Assembly (NCBI GenBank): GCA_900551095.1
Contig: URUJ01000003.1
Coordinates: 11,558-75,557 of the forward strand
Source of the DNA: an uncultured Anaerococcus sp.
Lineage (GTDB): Bacteria > Bacillota > Clostridia > Tissierellales > Peptoniphilaceae
Direction of reading: 5' to 3'
DNA length: 64,000 nucleotides
Shown here piece by piece: positions 7,803 to 15,922 of this stretch. The notes under the pieces are model-generated. The model did no database searches. It saw nothing but the letters and a program-made list of their open reading frames with translations, and had not been told where the DNA came from. How positions within the stretch are numbered: the first letter of the stretch is position 1; each line of letters starts with the position of its first letter. Made by a program: the position numbers and the translations under genes.

Positions 7803-9617
7803 TTATTCTTCATCTTCGTCGATTACTTCATAGTCAGCATCTACAACATCTTCGTCATTTCCGCTAGCCTCACCTTGGCCTGCTTCATTTGCCTTATACA
7901 TTTTTTCGCTTACCTTGTAGATTTCATTTGTTAATTCTTCTGTTAGACTCTTGATTTTGTCAATATCATTAGCTGCTATTGCATCTTCTAGTTCTTTTGC
8001 CTTAGCTTCGATATTTTCCTTATCAGCACCTTCAAGTTTTGCTTCTTCTACAGTTTTTCTTGCTTGGTAAACTAGGTTTTCAGCATTATTTTTGGCGTCT
8101 ATGTCTTCTTTTTTCTTCTTATCTTCTTCAGCAAATTTCTCTGCTTCTTTGATTTTCTTATCTATTTCTTCTTCAGATAGGTTTGATGAAGATGTGATTG
8201 TAATCTTTTGTTCTTTTCCAGAACCTTGATCTTTAGCTGTTACATTTACAATGCCGTTAGCATCTATATCGAAAGTAACTTCGATTTGTGGAACACCACG
8301 TCTTGCTGCAGGAATTCCTGTAAGTTGGAATCTTCCAAGAGTTGTGTTATCTGCTGCCATTTCACGCTCACCTTGAACTACATGGATGTCTACTTCTGTT
8401 TGTCCATCAGCTGCAGTAGTGAATATTTGTGATTTCTTGGTTGGTATAGTTGTATTTCTCTCTATAAGTTTTGTTGCAACTCCACCAAGTGTTTCAATAC
8501 CAAGTGATAGAGGTGTAACGTCAAGAAGTAGTAAGTCTTTAACTTCACCAGTTAAAACACCACCTTGGATAGCTGCACCTATAGCAACTGACTCATCTGG
8601 GTTGATATCTTTTTGTGGATCTTTGCCTGTAATCTTTTTAACTAATTCTTGAACAGCTGGTACTCTTGTAGAACCACCAACAAGTAAAACTTTGTCAATA
8701 TCAGATTCTGAAAGACCTGCGTCATTGAGGGCATCTTCTACTGGTTTTCTTGTTTTTTCTACTAAATCGTGTGTTAATTCGTCAAATTTAGCTCTAGATA
8801 GGTTAATATCTAAGTGAACAGGTTGACCATCTACTGCTGTGATAAATGGTAGGTTAACATTTGTTGTAAGAGTTGAAGATAATTCTTTTTTAGCTTTTTC
8901 AGCTGCATCTTTAAGTCTTTGCATTGCTGTTAAATCTTTTGTTAAATCAACTCCAGATTCTTTCTTAAATTCAGCTGCAAGATAATCTACAACTGCATTA
9001 TCAAAGTCATCTCCACCTAGTTTATTGTTTCCTCTTGTAGATAATACTTCAAATACTCCATCCCCAACTTCAAGGATTGAAACGTCGAATGTACCACCAC
9101 CAAGGTCATAAACCATAATCTTAGATTGGTCAGTTTCCTTATCCATACCATAAGATAAAGCTGCTGCTGTTGGTTCGTTTATAATTCTGTCAACTTTAAG
9201 TCCTGCAATTTGTCCAGCATCTTTTGTTGCTTGTCTTTGTGCATCTGTAAAGTATGCAGGAACTGTAATTACAGCGTTTGTTACTGTATCATTTAAATAA
9301 GCCTCTGCGTCTGCCTTTAATTTTTGAAGAATCATTGCAGAGATTTCTTCTGGTGTATATTGTTTACCATCAATTTCAGGGCTTTTCCAATCGTGACCCA
9401 TCTCTCTTTTAACTGATGCTATTGTTCTATGTGGGTTTGTGATAGCTTGTCTTTTAGCTGTTTCACCTACAAGTCTTTCTCCATCTTTTGAGAAAGCAAC
9501 TACTGATGGTGTTGTTCTATTTCCTTCACTATTTGGGATAATAGTTGCACTACCACCTTCCATAACAGCTACTGCTGAGTTTGTTGTACCTAAGTCAATT
9601 CCAATGATTTTTGCCAT
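7803..9617 (-). CDS. dnaK: Chaperone DnaK (Hsp70)
   Basis: ATP-dependent chaperone. The actin-like ATPase domain starts with IGIDLGTTNS and carries VYDLGGGTFDVS and VLLVGGSTRVPAVQ. The linker DLLLLDVTPLSLGIET leads to the substrate-binding beta domain and a helical lid. The C-terminus ends in an acidic tail (DYEVIDEDEE), as in most DnaK proteins. Length is 604 aa, normal for Firmicutes. It lies between grpE (11 bp upstream) and dnaJ, in the operon driven from the CIRCE promoter upstream of hrcA. An AGGAGG SD precedes the ATG. Confidence 0.98.
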   Translation of the reverse strand: MAKIIGIDLGTTNSAVAVMEGGSATIIPNSEGNRTTPSVVAFSKDGERLVGETAKRQAITNPHRTIASVKREMGHDWKSPEIDGKQYTPEEISAMILQKLKADAEAYLNDTVTNAVITVPAYFTDAQRQATKDAGQIAGLKVDRIINEPTAAALSYGMDKETDQSKIMVYDLGGGTFDVSILEVGDGVFEVLSTRGNNKLGGDDFDNAVVDYLAAEFKKESGVDLTKDLTAMQRLKDAAEKAKKELSSTLTTNVNLPFITAVDGQPVHLDINLSRAKFDELTHDLVEKTRKPVEDALNDAGLSESDIDKVLLVGGSTRVPAVQELVKKITGKDPQKDINPDESVAIGAAIQGGVLTGEVKDLLLLDVTPLSLGIETLGGVATKLIERNTTIPTKKSQIFTTAADGQTEVDIHVVQGEREMAADNTTLGRFQLTGIPAARRGVPQIEVTFDIDANGIVNVTAKDQGSGKEQKITITSSSNLSEEEIDKKIKEAEKFAEEDKKKKEDIDAKNNAENLVYQARKTVEEAKLEGADKENIEAKAKELEDAIAANDIDKIKSLTEELTNEIYKVSEKMYKANEAGQGEASGNDEDVVDADYEVIDEDEE

Positions 9618-9628
9618 AAATTTTCCTC

Positions 9629-10198
9629 CTACTTACTTACCTTAACCATTGCTGGTCTAAGGACTTTACCATTTAAAGTATATCCCTTTTGGAATGTCTC
9701 TATAATATAATCTTCTTCCACTTCGTCACTTTCTTCTGTCATAACTGCGTGGTGAAGATTGTGGTCAAATTTTTCGCCATCTGATAATATTTCTTCTAAA
9801 CCTTCATTTTTAAGGGTTTTGACTAGTTCATCCCTTGTCATTATCACTCCCTTTACAAATGGGTCTTCTGGGTCTTTATCTTTAAGTGCCCTATCAAAAT
9901 TATCAAGTACTGGCAATAATTTTTCTATCAAAGAGCTTGACGCGAACTTCTTAAAATCGGCCTTAGACTTTTCTTCTCTTTGCTTATAATTCGCAAAGTC
10001 AGCCATAAGTCTTTGATATTTTTCTATATATTCATTATTATCTGAAGATCCTTTTTCATCATCAACTATCTCTGCGTCAATTATTTCCTCTTCATCTTCT
10101 TCAATTTCTTCTACATTTTCTATATCTTCGTCTTTTGTATCTTCGACTTCTTCGTCGAGATTTTCATCTTTCTTGATATCCTCTGCCAAATCATCCAC
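9629..10198 (-). CDS. grpE: Nucleotide exchange factor GrpE
   Basis: Releases ADP from DnaK. The N-terminal 60 residues are strongly acidic and low-complexity; a long helix follows (EYIEKYQRLMADFANYKQRE), then the beta domain with the family ending (FQKGYTLNGKVLRPAMVKVSK). Length is 189 aa, typical. The start is uncertain: a GTG at 10198 with AGAGG only three bases away, or an in-frame TTG at 10189 with AAGGTGG five bases away. The ATG between them is out of frame. It lies 7 bp after hrcA, second in the operon. Confidence 0.95.
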   Translation of the reverse strand: MDDLAEDIKKDENLDEEVEDTKDEDIENVEEIEEDEEEIIDAEIVDDEKGSSDNNEYIEKYQRLMADFANYKQREEKSKADFKKFASSSLIEKLLPVLDNFDRALKDKDPEDPFVKGVIMTRDELVKTLKNEGLEEILSDGEKFDHNLHHAVMTEESDEVEEDYIIETFQKGYTLNGKVLRPAMVKVSK

Positions 10199-10205
10199 CT
10201 TCCTC

Positions 10206-11219
10206 TTATTGATTTAATATATCTGATACTAGTTTGATACTCTCAATTACTTCCTTATAATTTATCCTGGTTAGACCTACCACACCAATTTTTCCTATGG
10301 TATTTTCATCCACCTTGAAATATGAAGTTATGATTGTATTTTCTTTCAACTGGTCGATCTCATTTTCTTCTCCGATAGTGATGACAAGGCTTTTATCATT
10401 ATTATCAGTTAGAAAATCTGTAATAATATCTGGACTTTCAAAGAGATTGATAAATTCTTTAGCTTTTACAATATCATCAAATTCTTTGAAGTTGAATATA
10501 TTACCCAAACCCTCTATCTTAATATCTTTGTTAGAATCTTTAATTGATTCATTTTTCATCTTAGTTTGGATTACATCGAGTAAATACTTATAATTGAGAT
10601 TTAACTTTTCTTCAATTTTCCTAATCTTATCAGACAAATGCAAAATGTTTGAACCAATAAGCTCACTTTGTAAAAGCATATTTACATATTCTAGTTCTTC
10701 ATCTTCAATAATATACCTTAAATAAACTAGGTCGTTTACTATTAAACCATTATCATAAACTATAATCAAAAGTAGGGACCTTTCGTTAACCCTTAAAAGT
10801 TCGATATTAGCTATAGATTTAATTTGATTTTTATAAGTAACTGATACTGCTGTAAGATTTGTAATATTCGCAAGAATCTTCGTAGCAGAGCCAACTATAT
10901 CTGTTGCATTGTGGTATCTTTTATCTAAGGTCTTTTTAAGACTAGTAAAATCTGGTCTTGGTCTTACTTCTATTAGGCCATTTTCAAGTAAATAATCTAC
11001 AAAAAACCTATAACCCTTGTCTGATGGGAGCCTACCGCTTGAAGTATGAGCCTTTTTCAAGAGACCTTTTTTCTCAAGGTCACTCATATCGTTTCTAATA
11101 GTGGCAGCTGATACATCAAATGAATAATCATCCGCTAAAGACTTAGATCCGACTGGCTCTCCTCCCAAGATATAAGAATTTATGATAGTGAAAAGTATCT
11201 GCATTCTTCTATCTTTCAA
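10206..11219 (-). CDS. hrcA: Heat-inducible transcription repressor HrcA
   Basis: Repressor of class I heat-shock genes, binding CIRCE with help from GroEL. An N-terminal winged helix (residues about 1-75, RRMQILFTIINSYILGGEPVG then ATIRNDMSDLEKKGLL and SSGRLPSDKGYRFFVDYL) is followed by the GAF-like and insertion domains. Length is 337 aa, normal. It starts at TTG 11219 with AAGGAG about nine bases upstream; the alternative ATG at 11204 would remove conserved residues. It is the first gene of the operon and should repress itself through the CIRCE element 16 bp upstream. Confidence 0.96.
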   Translation of the reverse strand: MKDRRMQILFTIINSYILGGEPVGSKSLADDYSFDVSAATIRNDMSDLEKKGLLKKAHTSSGRLPSDKGYRFFVDYLLENGLIEVRPRPDFTSLKKTLDKRYHNATDIVGSATKILANITNLTAVSVTYKNQIKSIANIELLRVNERSLLLIIVYDNGLIVNDLVYLRYIIEDEELEYVNMLLQSELIGSNILHLSDKIRKIEEKLNLNYKYLLDVIQTKMKNESIKDSNKDIKIEGLGNIFNFKEFDDIVKAKEFINLFESPDIITDFLTDNNDKSLVITIGEENEIDQLKENTIITSYFKVDENTIGKIGVVGLTRINYKEVIESIKLVSDILNQ

Positions 11220-11234
11220 AGTCTTTCACTCCTT

Positions 11235-11261
11235 TTAGCACTCATTACTTCCGACTGCTAA
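11235..11261. promoter_or_regulatory. CIRCE operator
   Basis: TTAGCACTC-N9-GACTGCTAA matches the CIRCE consensus TTAGCACTC-N9-GAGTGCTAA with a single mismatch in the distal arm. It lies directly downstream of the -10 box and upstream of hrcA, the standard arrangement for HrcA repression of the hrcA-grpE-dnaK-dnaJ operon. Confidence 0.95.
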
Positions 11262-11265
11262 TATT

Positions 11266-11293
11266 AGTATACTAAGCTCATAATAATTGTCAA
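11266..11293 (-). promoter_or_regulatory. hrcA operon promoter
   Basis: On the minus strand TTGACA (11288-11293) is followed after 16 bp by TATACT (11266-11271), with CIRCE beginning four bases further downstream. This is a sigma-A type promoter. Confidence 0.9.
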
Positions 11294-11344
11294 GTAAAAT
11301 AAAACCAAAACTTAAATAATTGCAAGTTATATTTTAAAAGCAAA

Positions 11345-11370
11345 AGAAAAAAGTGGCAATTAAGCCACTT
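11345..11370 (-). terminator. Terminator of the 3-hydroxyacyl-CoA dehydrogenase gene
   Basis: On the minus strand AAGTGGC-TTAATT-GCCACTT, followed by TTTT. It lies 12 bases past the stop and isolates this gene from the heat-shock promoter. Confidence 0.85.
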
Positions 11371-11382
11371 TCATGAATTATT

Positions 11383-12336
11383 TTATTTATATTTATAAAA
11401 ACCTTGACCAGTTTCTACACCCCTTAGTCCCTTATCAGCCATTTCTTTTAGCTTTATAAATGCCTTACCAATAGGTGTATTTGAATCATGACTAGCTGGA
11501 TTTAGGCTTAAGATATTAACTACAGTTGTGATACCAACAATATCTATAATCTCAAATGGTCCCTTTGGAGAGCCAGTTCCAATTTTCCAATCCATGTCAA
11601 TATCAACTGGGTCTGCTACATCATTTCCATAGAGGGTAAGTCCTGCATTTATAACTGGAACTAGAATGGAATTTAGAATATAACCTGGTTGCTCTTTTTT
11701 TAGAGCTGCTGGATACATTCCGATAGTTTTCGCAAAATCAACCACTTCTTTAAATACAGCTTCGTCTGTTGTATCATGTTTCATAACTTCAGCTAGGTTT
11801 TGTCTATGAATGTTATTTGCAAAGTGAAGACTCAAAAATCTTTCTTCTCTTCCTGTGTATTCTCTAAATGTTGAAGGAAGTAGAGTTGATGAATTTGTAA
11901 CAAGTATTGCTTCATCTTTTAAATATGGAGCGATTTTTTCATAGAAATCTTTCTTTTGATCAACTACTTCTGCAATTGCTTCAATAACTAAATCTGCTTC
12001 TCCAAAGGCTTCCTTTAAATCTGTTGTATAAGTAAATCCCTTGTAGACTTTTTCATTTACATATTTTAATTCAGAAATTTTTTCTTCTGTGATTTCTTCT
12101 TTTGAAGAAAAAAATGATCTTGGATAATTTGGATTTTTTTCTCCAATATAAGATGGAGCTATTTCAAGTTCCTTTTTATAAATTTCATGCAGACGGTCTA
12201 TCCTTGGTTTGATTCTTTCAATTGAGTCGTCACGTCTTCCCCAAATAATAACATCATATCCGTGAAAAGCTGTTGCATAGGCAATTTGTGCTCCAAGCAC
12301 TCCACCGCCAGCTATTGTTACTTTTTTAATTGTCAT
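11383..12336 (-). CDS. 3-hydroxyacyl-CoA dehydrogenase family protein
   Basis: NAD(P)-dependent oxidoreductase of 3-hydroxyacyl-CoA, probably 3-hydroxybutyryl-CoA, a step of butyrate formation in these anaerobes. The Rossmann fold opens the protein (IAGGGVLGAQIAYATAFHG). The active-site region reads VTNSSTLLPS and LHFANN, keeping the histidine but differing from the common HFFNP. The C-terminal helical domain carries GSPKGPFEIIDIVG. Length is 317 aa against the usual 280-310. It is monocistronic: its own SD (AAGGAG), a terminator after it, and none of the other butyrate genes nearby. The substrate is inferred, and related dehydrogenases for other 3-hydroxyacids are possible. Confidence 0.8.
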   Translation of the reverse strand: MTIKKVTIAGGGVLGAQIAYATAFHGYDVIIWGRRDDSIERIKPRIDRLHEIYKKELEIAPSYIGEKNPNYPRSFFSSKEEITEEKISELKYVNEKVYKGFTYTTDLKEAFGEADLVIEAIAEVVDQKKDFYEKIAPYLKDEAILVTNSSTLLPSTFREYTGREERFLSLHFANNIHRQNLAEVMKHDTTDEAVFKEVVDFAKTIGMYPAALKKEQPGYILNSILVPVINAGLTLYGNDVADPVDIDMDWKIGTGSPKGPFEIIDIVGITTVVNILSLNPASHDSNTPIGKAFIKLKEMADKGLRGVETGQGFYKYK

Positions 12337-12494
12337 AATAAAACTCCTTATAAATTATTCTCTTAGGAAATACAATATTTATCTTTTATCTATTTTTTAT
12401 CATATAGGTTTTTATAAGCATTTTCTAAGTAAGGACTTCCCTTATCCTTAATTATTGCTGATATTTATATACCCAAAAATGAAAAATTTACCCT

Positions 12495-13616
12495 TTATAT
12501 TATTTCAATAAAAAACTCATTAGAAAGACTCATACCTTTTTCGGTAAATTTGAAATTTTCTCCTATATCAAAAAAGTCATCGTCACTAAATTTAGAAATT
12601 TGATCTTTATATTTTTCTATAAAATCTACACCGTATCTTTTTTTAAACTCTGCTATATTTATTCCTCCTGTTTCTCGTAGCTTAAAGATGATGTATTCTT
12701 TCTCATTTTCTTTCCTATCAATAAACTCTTTATTTACTATCGGAAGTTTATTTTCCTTTAAAAACTTATCATAAATTGCTAAATTACGTGTATTATTATA
12801 TCTAACATTTGATAAAAATCCCGCTGCTGCCAGACCAACTCCCAAATAACCTTCTTCGTTCCAGTATTTTTTATTATGGAAAGACTTAAAACCTTCTTGG
12901 GCAAAATTAGATACTTCATAGCGGCTTAAACCGATTTTTTCAAGTTCATCTACCAAATACGAAAATATATCCACCTCTAAATCCCCATCCATAAGATCTA
13001 GTTTCCCTTCCTTGTTAAGGGCATAAAATCTTGAACCCTTATCCAAAATTAAAGAGTACCATGAAATATGCTTTGGCATAAGTTTTTTTACCATATCAAG
13101 GTCTTTTTCTACTCTTGAAAAATCTTGTCCAGGCAAATTTAGCATAAGATCAAAAGAAAGATTATCAAAACCAGCATTTCTTATCATTTCAATATCTTTT
13201 ATAGCTGTCTTTCTAGTATGGTTTCTCCCTATTTTTTTTAAAACATCATCGTCAAAAGACTGAACACCCAATGATATCCTATTTATCCCGAGATTTTTAT
13301 ATATTTTAAGTTTTTCCTTATCAAGAGATTTAGGATTTGCTTCTATTGTAAATTCCTTGATATCATTTTTAAATTTATATATTTCATTAACAATTTTTTC
13401 AATAAGTCTAGGATTAATATAAGAAGGTGTTCCTCCACCTATATAAATAGAGTCTATTACAAGATCCATCCTTTCCCTATAAAGACTAATTTCTTTAATG
13501 AGGTTTTTGATATAGGGTTCTATCCTATTTTCAAGGCCCGGAAACGCAGCAAAATCACAATAATAGCACTTTTTTTCACAAAAAGGAATGTGGATATAAC
13601 AGCCTACCTTATTCAT
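12495..13616 (-). CDS. hemW: Radical SAM heme chaperone HemW
   Basis: Member of the HemN-like radical-SAM family, now understood as a heme chaperone rather than an oxygen-independent coproporphyrinogen oxidase. The N-terminus GCYIHIPFCEKKCYYCDF contains CxxxCxxC, and IYIGGGTPSY and SLGVQSFDD follow. The HemN C-terminal domain is present. 373 aa from the ATG at 13616; a TTG at 13625 is also possible, and SD evidence does not decide. The start overlaps the end of the acetyltransferase gene by 8 bp. In Bacillus its homologue lies between lepA and hrcA, as here. Confidence 0.92.
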   Translation of the reverse strand: MNKVGCYIHIPFCEKKCYYCDFAAFPGLENRIEPYIKNLIKEISLYRERMDLVIDSIYIGGGTPSYINPRLIEKIVNEIYKFKNDIKEFTIEANPKSLDKEKLKIYKNLGINRISLGVQSFDDDVLKKIGRNHTRKTAIKDIEMIRNAGFDNLSFDLMLNLPGQDFSRVEKDLDMVKKLMPKHISWYSLILDKGSRFYALNKEGKLDLMDGDLEVDIFSYLVDELEKIGLSRYEVSNFAQEGFKSFHNKKYWNEEGYLGVGLAAAGFLSNVRYNNTRNLAIYDKFLKENKLPIVNKEFIDRKENEKEYIIFKLRETGGINIAEFKKRYGVDFIEKYKDQISKFSDDDFFDIGENFKFTEKGMSLSNEFFIEII

Positions 13617-14469
13617 CCTTACCAACCAATTCTATTAAAACTATTTTGGCAGGAGACCTACTTATAATTTTAAAATCCGATCCTTTTTTTATAGTTATTG
13701 CATCTGCTGGAAAATAAGTATATTCTTTACCATTTGAAATCACCCTGACCCTGCCTTCAATTATTACCACATAAAAATCCGAATCAGTATTTCTAGGAAT
13801 TAACACATCTTCCTTCTCAAAATATACCCTCTTAATTATTTCCTTTTTTGACTTTAATACTAATTCCTCAGTAGCTTTAGACCTGTTTCTTTTAGGAATT
13901 TTTCCTGGTTCGTTTTTTAGATAATCTTCTTTTGTAAAAATTGTCTGATGGACTGGTTCGAGATTACCCGTAGCAACTTTTACAACGTGGCTTCCATAAT
14001 ATTTAAAGCCCATGTTTTGCTGAAACCATCTAGACTTGAAATTGCCCCTAAAATAACCAGCTGAAATATAATCAAGACCCAAATCTTCAAAGGCATATTT
14101 CATGACGGCTTTCACAGCTTCGGTCATTATTTTTTGCCTGTGATAGTCTTCACTTAGGACAAAACCTATTTCCCTACCCTTTTTATCTTCAAATTCTTTA
14201 TAAAATTCAGAATCAACCGGATGAAGACCAAGAGAGCCTATAACTTTTCCATCTTTTTCTATAGCGAGGACATCTTTATTTTTTTTAAAGTTCTCTAAAA
14301 CTTTTTTTGTTTCTTCAATACTTTTATGATGAGGCCAACCAGCCATTTCTCCAAGACCAGGTGTCTTGGCATATTCATAAAAATCTTCCAAATCACCATC
14401 CTTAAAGGCCCTCAAAATGAGCCTATCAGTTTTAATTACCAAGTCAGAAAAATCAACTTTAATATCCAT
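13609..14469 (-). CDS. GNAT acetyltransferase with C-terminal cupin-like domain
   Basis: N-terminal RimJ/RimL-type N-acetyltransferase (residues about 8-175): TDRLILRAFKDGDL, the acetyl-CoA region around GREIGFVLSEDYHRQKIMTEA, and NFKSRWFQQNMGFKYYG. A linker rich in charged residues leads to a compact beta domain (about 205-283: PRNTDSDFYVVIIEGRVRVIS) that resembles a single cupin or cyclic-nucleotide-like barrel. The N-terminal half would acetylate an amine, possibly a ribosomal protein; the substrate is unknown. The fusion is unusual for RimJ-like enzymes, which are normally about 180 aa. AAGGAG precedes the ATG. It overlaps hemW and is probably cotranscribed with it. Confidence 0.75.
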   Translation of the reverse strand: MDIKVDFSDLVIKTDRLILRAFKDGDLEDFYEYAKTPGLGEMAGWPHHKSIEETKKVLENFKKNKDVLAIEKDGKVIGSLGLHPVDSEFYKEFEDKKGREIGFVLSEDYHRQKIMTEAVKAVMKYAFEDLGLDYISAGYFRGNFKSRWFQQNMGFKYYGSHVVKVATGNLEPVHQTIFTKEDYLKNEPGKIPKRNRSKATEELVLKSKKEIIKRVYFEKEDVLIPRNTDSDFYVVIIEGRVRVISNGKEYTYFPADAITIKKGSDFKIISRSPAKIVLIELVGKDE

Positions 14470-14572
14470 ATAAACTCCTTATCATGATAAATATACTATA
14501 CAATAATGGATATTTTTTTAAAATTTTGTAAGATATGACTAAGTTATTTGTCTACTATATGAAGGAGGAGCG

Positions 14573-15061
14573 ATGGATATAGAAAAAATTTATAGGATAT
14601 ATTTTGATGACTTGTATAAGTTTTTGCTATATCTATGCAAAAACAAGGAAATTGCCCAAGATATTTGCTCAGAAAGCTTTATAAGGGCTATGAAAAATAT
14701 CGAAAATATAGAAGACTCAAAAGTCAAATCCTACTTGTTTCAAATTGGTAAAAATACCTATTACAACTATTATAAGAAAAACAAAAGGATTTTACTTACA
14801 GAAAATATCGAGGATTTTGATTTAGCTTTGGAATCTTTTGAGAAAGACTTACTTGAAAAAGAAAATCTTTCTAAACTAGAAATTGCAATAAATAAGCTAG
14901 ATCCTCCTTATAAAGATGTAGTTAAACTTAGACTTAACGACCTTTCTTTTAAAGAAATTGGAGAAATTTATAAAAAAAATCAAAATTGGGCTTGTGTTAT
15001 ATTTTACAGAGCCAAAGAAAAGCTAAAAATATTAATGGAGGAAACTGATGAAAAATTGTAA
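14573..15061 (+). CDS. ECF-type RNA polymerase sigma factor
   Basis: Alternative sigma factor of the ECF class with regions 2 and 4 only. Region 2 covers about residues 5-70 (IYFDDLYKFLLYLCKNKEIAQDICSE) and region 4 about 105-155 (LDPPYKDVVKLRLNDLSFKEIGEIYKKN). Length is 162 aa, normal. It has a strong SD (AAGGAGG) and overlaps the following anti-sigma gene by 14 bp. The pair is transcribed against the surrounding minus-strand block. The regulon is unknown; many such pairs respond to envelope stress and transcribe themselves, but I could not recognise an ECF promoter upstream. Confidence 0.9.
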   Translation: MDIEKIYRIYFDDLYKFLLYLCKNKEIAQDICSESFIRAMKNIENIEDSKVKSYLFQIGKNTYYNYYKKNKRILLTENIEDFDLALESFEKDLLEKENLSKLEIAINKLDPPYKDVVKLRLNDLSFKEIGEIYKKNQNWACVIFYRAKEKLKILMEETDEKL

Positions 15062-15893
15062 TATAGTAAAAGATTTAATACCCTTATATAAAGAAAATCT
15101 CTTAAGTGAAGAATCAAAAACTTTCGTAGAAGATCATCTAAAATCTTGTTCAGAGTGCGAAAATCTTTTAAAAGATAAAATAGAATTAGAAAAAAGTGAA
15201 TCTAAGCCCCTAGATTTTGTAGAAAAAAGTATAAAAAAAGAAACAAGGTATTTTACACTAGCTGTCATCGCTCTTCTTGGATCAATCCTTATTTTTATCA
15301 TATCCTACCTCAATACCCCAAGGCATCTTGAATACGAAAAGGGCTTGTACAAGGTCTATAGGAGCGATGATATCTATACTGTAGAATTTTCTGACAAAGT
15401 CAGTGGTATTGATTACACTAATACAGAAGATGCAGTCTACCTTGACGCCTATACAACAAAATATGACGAAATTTTTAATAAAGAAAGGCCTAATAAATCC
15501 CTTACTTTTCATAAAGATAATTTAAAAATAGTTCTCTACCAAAACCACGAATCCATGCCAAATATGGTAATAGGGTCTGGAGAAATCCGCCAAACTCTTT
15601 TACCAAGACTTTTACTTGGTTTTTATGCAAGACTTTCAATCATTGGATTTCTAATCCTAGGTTTAATAATATTTATTTTAGAAAAATTCAAGAAAAAACT
15701 TATAAGTCTACCAATAAAAACCCTAATTATAGGAGGTCCCCTATCATTTTTCTTAGGAATAATTTCTATAAAAGGTTTTAATACACCGACCTACTACCCA
15801 ATGTCTGATATTAAATACATTGCCTTTTTATCTTTAGGAATCTATTTGTTTTTAATCTTCCTAAGCCTGGCAAGAGACCAAAAAAGGATGTGA
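15048..15893 (+). CDS. Zinc-finger (zf-HC2) membrane anti-sigma factor
   Basis: Likely anti-sigma factor for the ECF sigma encoded just upstream. The cytoplasmic N-terminus has the ZAS motif HxxxCxxC within EDHLKSCSECENLL, plus an N-terminal cysteine in MKNCNIVKDLIPLY. A membrane segment follows (residues about 72-90), then an extracytoplasmic stretch of about 100 residues, then three more membrane segments in the C-terminal half. 281 aa. SD GGAGG lies inside the sigma gene. The extra membrane segments suggest sensing at or in the membrane (inference). A bidirectional terminator overlaps the stop codon. Confidence 0.8.
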   Translation: MKNCNIVKDLIPLYKENLLSEESKTFVEDHLKSCSECENLLKDKIELEKSESKPLDFVEKSIKKETRYFTLAVIALLGSILIFIISYLNTPRHLEYEKGLYKVYRSDDIYTVEFSDKVSGIDYTNTEDAVYLDAYTTKYDEIFNKERPNKSLTFHKDNLKIVLYQNHESMPNMVIGSGEIRQTLLPRLLLGFYARLSIIGFLILGLIIFILEKFKKKLISLPIKTLIIGGPLSFFLGIISIKGFNTPTYYPMSDIKYIAFLSLGIYLFLIFLSLARDQKRM

Positions 15894-15908
15894 ATTTCAC
15901 ATCCTTTT
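15881..15908. terminator. Bidirectional terminator between the anti-sigma gene and lepA
   Basis: GGATGTGAA-T-TTCACATCC, flanked by A on the left and T on the right, can end transcription from both sides. It overlaps the stop codon of the plus-strand anti-sigma gene and lies 15 bases past the lepA stop. Confidence 0.85.
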
Positions 15909-15922
15909 AAAATACTTATTTC

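Noticed and set aside
8208..8652. Long open frames on the plus strand opposite dnaK
   Set aside because: They have no SD, are low-complexity Ser/Cys-rich shadows of dnaK codons, and dnaK is fully conserved on the other strand. The same applies to frames opposite ftsZ (39552-40250) and the PBP gene (49912-50400).
12337..12494. Regulatory RNA between hemW and the 3-hydroxyacyl-CoA dehydrogenase gene
   Set aside because: The 158-bp gap is A/T-rich with no convincing hairpin, promoter or conserved motif.
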